Below are positions 14,694-18,264 of a stretch of DNA of 18,264 nt, piece after piece. The stretch is from Candidatus Hodarchaeota archaeon (lineage in GTDB: Archaea; Asgardarchaeota; Heimdallarchaeia; Hodarchaeales; YT1-057), in contig JAEOTI010000325.1 in NCBI GenBank assembly GCA_016839955.1, positions 1 to 18,264 of the forward strand, read 5' to 3'. How positions within the stretch are numbered: the stretch's first letter is position 1; the number at the start of each line of letters is the position of its first letter. The translations under genes were made by a program, and so were the position numbers. The notes beneath the pieces are model-generated. The model had not been told where the DNA came from, made no database searches, and saw only the letters and a program-made list of their open reading frames with translations.

Positions 14694-16487
14694 ATGAAGA
14701 TTCAATATCAAGGTGAAGGGGAGCTTATTGGCTGGCGAGATCCAGATGAAAACAGAAGTTGGATCCTAAAAAATAAAAGTCGAGCCCTAATAGATAAAAG
14801 AACATGTTTGAAGGAAGCAATCAAAAAATTTGTTAACAAGGAATCAGTTCTTGCAATGGGGGGTTTTGGAACCATTCGTACAAGCATGGCTGCAGTGTAT
14901 GAAATTATTCGTCAAGAAATAAAAGATTTAACTATGCTAGGGAAGACAGCTTCTCATGATATCGATATTTTGATAGCTGGAGGAGCTGTAGCTAAAGTGG
15001 AAGTAGCTTATGCTTTTGCACATGAGAAACGAGGGTTATCAAGGGCAGGTCGTCGAGCTGTTGAAACAGGAAAAGTAAAAGTCGTGTCAGAGATCAGTAA
15101 CGCGGCATTTCAGTGGCGTTTTCTTGGTGGAATGATGGGAGTTCCTTTCATTCCTACCCGTAATCTATTAGGAACAGACACTTTACGAAAATCATCAGCA
15201 AAAGTAGTGGAAGACCCATTCACACAAAATCCAATCTGTTTGGTTCCTTCTATTAACCCAGATGTTGCAATTATTCATGTTCCCCGATGTGATAAATATG
15301 GGAATAGTCAGATTGATGGAGCAATAATTGAAGATTTTGAGTTGGCTCGTGCTGCAAGGCGAGTAGTATTAACCACAGAAGAAATAATTGATAATAACAT
15401 AATAAGAGCAGAACCTTGGAAAACTACAATTCCTTTCTTTGTAGTAGATGCAGTAGTTGAAGTAAAATACGGTGCACACCCTGCTCAAATGCCTTATCTC
15501 TATTATTTCGATGAAGATCATATTGGAGAATGGTTAGAAAAGTCAAAAACTGATAATGGTGTTTTGGACTATTTAGAAGAGTATGTATTCAATGTTGAAT
15601 CTTTTAACGAATATTTGAAACTTATTGGTGGAGAAATGAAAATGAACTATCTCCAAAAAGTAGAAAACTATCATGAATCAGTTGAAATCCCCAGATTTAA
15701 AAAATCTGAAAGAGAAAAACTAGACAGCGATTATACTGAGTCAGAATTATTAGCAGTAGTTGCTGCTCGTACTCTTGCAGATAATTGTACAGTTTTTGTA
15801 GGTACAGGTCTTCCTATGATCGCAGCTATGTTTGCACAACACACACATGCACCCAACCTGGTCTTAGTTTTTGAAGCAGGTTCAATCGGACCCCAAATTA
15901 GATTTTTACCAGTCTCTGTGGGGGATTCTCGTACATATTATCGCGCTTTAACAAATACTTCAATGCATGATATAATGTCTTTAAGTCAATCTGGATGGTT
16001 AGATTTTGGTTTTTTGGGAGCAGCTCAGATTGATATGTATGGGAATATCAATTCGACCGTAATTGGAAATTGGAATCACCCTTTGGTAAGATTACCAGGA
16101 TCTGGAGGTGGAAATGATGTAGGTAGTTTTTGTCGACACACGATTGTCATAATGCGACAAGATAAGCAACGTTTTGTAGAAAATCTTGATTTTTGTACGA
16201 CTCCAGGTTATCTAGGAGGTTTCGATGACCGAGAGAAAGCGGGTCTTCCTCGAAACACTGGTCCTAAGAAAGTAGTCACTCAACTTGGGATATTTTGTTT
16301 TGAATCTGATACCAAGCGGATCAAACTTGAAGCTTTACATCCAGGGATTAAACTTCAGGATATTCAAGACAATTCGGGTTTTGAGATAATTATACCTGAA
16401 AAGGTTGAAGTAACTACTCCACCAAACGTAAAAGACCTTGAATTGTTAGGAAAATTGGATCCTACTGGTATAGCTATTGGAAATTAA
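14694..16487 (+). CDS. fused GctA-GctB family I CoA-transferase
   Basis: This 597-residue protein joins both subunits of a glutaconate-CoA-transferase-like enzyme. Residues about 38-320 match GctA (SVLAMGGFGTIRTSMAAVYE, LGKTASHDIDILIAGG, then VDAVVEVKYGAHPAQ at 251-265). Residues about 347-595 match GctB: YTESELLAVVAARTLAD, FVGTGLPMI (368-376), VFEAG (392-396) with Glu 394 as the likely catalytic thioester-forming glutamate, GAAQIDMYGNINST (442-455), and the oxyanion-site GSGGGND (469-475). A charged linker (about 320-346) joins them. The usual enzyme has separate A and B chains. A 35-residue N-terminal extension precedes the A domain. It moves CoA between carboxylic acids; the acid is unknown. 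A GGAG site lies 8 nt before the ATG. It stands alone. Confidence 0.85.
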   Translation: MKIQYQGEGELIGWRDPDENRSWILKNKSRALIDKRTCLKEAIKKFVNKESVLAMGGFGTIRTSMAAVYEIIRQEIKDLTMLGKTASHDIDILIAGGAVAKVEVAYAFAHEKRGLSRAGRRAVETGKVKVVSEISNAAFQWRFLGGMMGVPFIPTRNLLGTDTLRKSSAKVVEDPFTQNPICLVPSINPDVAIIHVPRCDKYGNSQIDGAIIEDFELARAARRVVLTTEEIIDNNIIRAEPWKTTIPFFVVDAVVEVKYGAHPAQMPYLYYFDEDHIGEWLEKSKTDNGVLDYLEEYVFNVESFNEYLKLIGGEMKMNYLQKVENYHESVEIPRFKKSEREKLDSDYTESELLAVVAARTLADNCTVFVGTGLPMIAAMFAQHTHAPNLVLVFEAGSIGPQIRFLPVSVGDSRTYYRALTNTSMHDIMSLSQSGWLDFGFLGAAQIDMYGNINSTVIGNWNHPLVRLPGSGGGNDVGSFCRHTIVIMRQDKQRFVENLDFCTTPGYLGGFDDREKAGLPRNTGPKKVVTQLGIFCFESDTKRIKLEALHPGIKLQDIQDNSGFEIIIPEKVEVTTPPNVKDLELLGKLDPTGIAIGN

Positions 16488-16527
16488 AAAAAATCTCCCT
16501 TCCAAAACTAATTTCTATCTGTTTTTT
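16486..16527. terminator. convergent termination region
   Basis: Between two convergent stop codons, the plus strand has a T6 run (16522-16527) for the CoA-transferase transcript. The minus strand has a T8 run (16493-16486) for the membrane-protein transcript. There is no clear hairpin. Confidence 0.35.
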
Positions 16528-16548
16528 AGTAGAATTTCGTTTTCAAAA

Positions 16549-17178
16549 CTAATATTGGTCCTCAGGCGTAGTAATTGCGCGGAATCCTGCGAAAAGAGCA
16601 AGAAGCGCTCCAATTGGAATTGGTATCCAATCCCCTTGACTTGCAATATATGAAAGTGCATCCCATGCAAAGAACAATGCACCCAAAGCAGCTATACCCC
16701 CTATTAGTAGTAATATTCCAGATATTTTTGCCTGATCCATTAAATTCAGGATTATTCCACCTATAAGGAGAAGCACAAATGCACCCATTAACATTCCTGC
16801 TAGTCCAAGTCCCAATTCTTTTGAAGAGCCTTCTGCTATAGCTTTCTCAACTTCTTTTAGATTCGCATAAGCAGCTAAGGTAGTTTGGGCGTTAATGGTT
16901 ATTGCCATGGCGGTTTCAATGTCAGAGGCAGATGCAATATCCGCTGCTTTATCAACTAAATATTGTTCTTGGTCCAAATACCAGTTGGGGTCAAAAAAAT
17001 CAAAAGCAATTCCAGTCAAAGTTTCACCGCCTCCTGAAGCAGTGAGGTATGTAAAGGCATAAAATATACCTACAAGACAAATAACAGTAAAATCTACTCC
17101 ACTTTCTGAATAATTATATAATAAGATATATGTAGGTAAAAACAGTGCTAATATTGCCGGTATTAATCCTCTTCCCAA
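16549..17178 (-). CDS. small multi-spanning membrane protein of unknown function
   Basis: This 209-residue protein has about five hydrophobic segments (4-22, 29-46, 123-146, 152-172, 184-202). Between the second and third, a soluble loop of about 70 residues is rich in Ala, Asp and Glu. No family is recognised. Start choice is uncertain: the first usable codon is a TTG at 17178, just one codon after an in-frame TAA. A GGAAG lies about 11 nt upstream and a TATA-like box about 40 nt upstream. No later Met would keep the first membrane segments, so TTG is taken. The gene is alone, convergent with the CoA-transferase gene. Confidence 0.6.
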   Translation of the reverse strand: MGRGLIPAILALFLPTYILLYNYSESGVDFTVICLVGIFYAFTYLTASGGGETLTGIAFDFFDPNWYLDQEQYLVDKAADIASASDIETAMAITINAQTTLAAYANLKEVEKAIAEGSSKELGLGLAGMLMGAFVLLLIGGIILNLMDQAKISGILLLIGGIAALGALFFAWDALSYIASQGDWIPIPIGALLALFAGFRAITTPEDQY

Positions 17179-17208
17179 GTGTTACGCACTTCCTAATTCG
17201 TTGATAGT

Positions 17209-17224
17209 ATTATAAATATATTTT
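17209..17224 (-). promoter_or_regulatory. putative TATA box of the small membrane protein gene
   Basis: The minus strand reads AAAATATATTTATAAT, about 40 nt upstream of the TTG start at 17178. Standard spacing would give a very short leader. This fits initiation at or very near that TTG. Confidence 0.4.
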
Positions 17225-17446
17225 CTAGATAAAAAATGCAGGTAAAATTTAATATTAAAAGATTTTCTGGAATATTTTTGATAGTTTTTGACATCACCTT
17301 TAGATAGGCGTTTTTTTCCGAATTTAAAGAACAAATATCTAAAGATATGATTCCGTAAAAAGATATTGAACATAAAAAAGGGTAATATCAGCATATACTC
17401 TGTTAGTACAAATTACGAACTTTTTAACTGAGATTTCTGAAATTAG

Positions 17447-17478
17447 GAAAAAATGGGAAGAAAAAATCAAACAAAAAC
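17447..17478 (-). terminator. T-rich terminator after the MFS gene
   Basis: On the minus strand downstream of the MFS stop (17500-17502) come TTTTTG, TTTG, a T6 run and, after a short CTTCCCA, another T6 run. This is a typical archaeal poly-T termination signal. Confidence 0.4.
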
Positions 17479-17499
17479 TAAAAGTTATTGGAAATTGAA

Positions 17500-18264
17500 C
17501 TAGGACGGATCAATTTCCATTTTATCTTGCGTTTCAATGAATTGTATTGCTCTCTGCTTTATCTCAAAACGTAATTTTTCGACTTCGATTTCACTAATCC
17601 GAATTGTTGGGGCCCAAGTCAAAGCAGCGAGAATATAGAAGAAAGAAACAATAGCAAAAAGAGCATGATAATCAAGATATAGAAGCATTATACTTCCAAT
17701 AAAGATCCCAATTGCTGAGCCAAGCTGATCAGTAAAATGGAAAAATGCACCAGTTGTTCCACGTTGTTCTGGAGGATTAACATCATAAAGAAGTGATCGT
17801 CTATTTGGACCTGATCCACCACCAATAAAACTTGCAACAAAAAAAATGAGGCCAAATAAGAGGAAGAACGGTTCTTCTAGTAATATGTTCACCTGGTTAG
17901 TTCCCCGTGTTTCTGTAGAATTAATTAAGGTAAAAACAAGGAAGCTCATTAAAAATATTGGACCCTGGATTGCCATACAAAAAGTTGCAACGTACGCTTT
18001 ACCCCTTCTTTGTTTTTTGCTATAATGATCGCCTAATATACCAAATAGGGGATAACCAAATACTCGTCCAAAAGCAAATGATAGTCCCAAGATCGTGGCT
18101 AATGTGGTTTCGAGACCAAGACCTCCTTTATCACTATCAGAAAGCATACTAATTAAGTAAAAGGTAAAAATTGAACCAGGAATTAAAGCAATAGTTCCTT
18201 GGATAAAGAGAAAGATATTAGTTTTTCGGCGGAAAATTAACTTCAGTTGATCTAGAGTTAGATG
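17500..18264 (-). CDS. MFS transporter, C-terminal half (runs off the window)
   Basis: The frame is open without a stop from 17502 to the last base, giving 254 residues. The Met at 18147 is internal, not the start, because conserved transporter sequence continues upstream of it (FRRKTNIFLFIQGTIALIPG at 11-30). Six hydrophobic segments are visible (about 16-40, 54-78, 91-114, 131-154, 174-196, 199-219), as expected for helices 7-12 of a 12-helix major facilitator. The loop GILGDHYSKKQRRGK (75-89) matches the MFS GxxxDxxxRRxGK loop, and PPEQRGTTGAFFHFTDQLGS resembles the loop and helix after TM10. It ends in a charged cytoplasmic tail. Substrate is unknown; the pattern is closest to Spinster-like or sugar-phosphate-type members. 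Confidence 0.8.
   Translation of the reverse strand, partial: HLTLDQLKLIFRRKTNIFLFIQGTIALIPGSIFTFYLISMLSDSDKGGLGLETTLATILGLSFAFGRVFGYPLFGILGDHYSKKQRRGKAYVATFCMAIQGPIFLMSFLVFTLINSTETRGTNQVNILLEEPFFLLFGLIFFVASFIGGGSGPNRRSLLYDVNPPEQRGTTGAFFHFTDQLGSAIGIFIGSIMLLYLDYHALFAIVSFFYILAALTWAPTIRISEIEVEKLRFEIKQRAIQFIETQDKMEIDPS

Larger units (their letters stand above)
17179..17499. other. AT-rich intergenic region
   Basis: This 321-bp stretch lies between two minus-strand genes. It holds the T-rich terminator of the MFS gene and the TATA-like box of the small membrane protein. A 70-codon open frame at 17182-17394 (minus) is dominated by Lys, Phe, Tyr, Ile and Asn and overlaps that box, so I regard it as non-coding. 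Confidence 0.5.

Noticed and set aside
17182..17394. 70-codon minus-strand ORF ahead of the small membrane protein
   Set aside because: Its composition is that of translated AT-rich DNA (Lys, Phe, Tyr, Ile, Asn), it has no ribosome binding site I can see, and it covers the TATA-like box of the next gene.
1..18264. CRISPR array, insertion sequence ends, tRNA or rRNA genes
   Set aside because: I saw no regularly spaced direct repeats with spacers, no transposase or terminal inverted repeats, and no tRNA cloverleaf or conserved rRNA segments in any gap.

Overview
The window reads as chromosomal DNA of an anaerobic, AT-rich archaeon with tetrahydromethanopterin (H4MPT) based one-carbon metabolism. 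Evidence: a group 3c [NiFe]-hydrogenase gene pair runs into an HdrA protein with a fused MvhD domain, and an F420-dependent methylene-H4MPT reductase (Mer) is divergently transcribed from them. TATA-like boxes, poly-T terminators and GGAGG-type ribosome binding sites also fit an archaeon. An Asgard-type lineage is plausible from this mix (hydrogenase, Mer, a fused CoA-transferase, many lineage-specific winged-helix proteins), but that is inference and nothing here proves it.

Layout. 1-80 may hold the tail of a + strand gene or a structured RNA. 148-4902 (minus) is a compact mvhG-mvhA-hdrA/mvhD operon, with about 4 nt or fewer between genes. 4903-5332 is a divergent intergenic region. 5333-6322 (plus) is mer, ending in a hairpin/T-tract terminator. 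6354-11367 (minus) holds a DNA methyltransferase with a zinc ribbon, a zinc-ribbon/RDD membrane protein, a MinD/ParA-like ATPase and its upstream partner, which has a possible longin-like N-domain, a coiled coil and a winged helix. Four helically phased T-tracts lie between the last two. 11368-12651 (plus) carries an unlisted 41-codon Cys-rich ORF followed by a HAD hydrolase. 12654-14033 (minus) is a large regulator with two HTH units. 14034-14693 is non-coding except for a decayed PP-loop (TtcA/NcsA/CTU1-like) remnant on the minus strand. 14694-16487 (plus) is a natural GctA-GctB CoA-transferase fusion. 16549-17178 (minus) is a small membrane protein. 17500-18264 (minus) is the C-terminal half of an MFS transporter that runs off the right edge.

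How the genes fit together. MvhG/MvhA plus HdrA-MvhD would oxidise H2 and deliver electrons to the flavin-bifurcating HdrA; HdrB and HdrC must be encoded elsewhere. Mer links F420H2 to methylene-/methyl-H4MPT in the methyl branch of the Wood-Ljungdahl pathway. The CoA-transferase could activate or release organic acids. The rest of the window (ATPase pair, regulator, methylase, membrane proteins) is accessory or poorly characterised, and the ATPase pair is the best candidate for an undescribed system.
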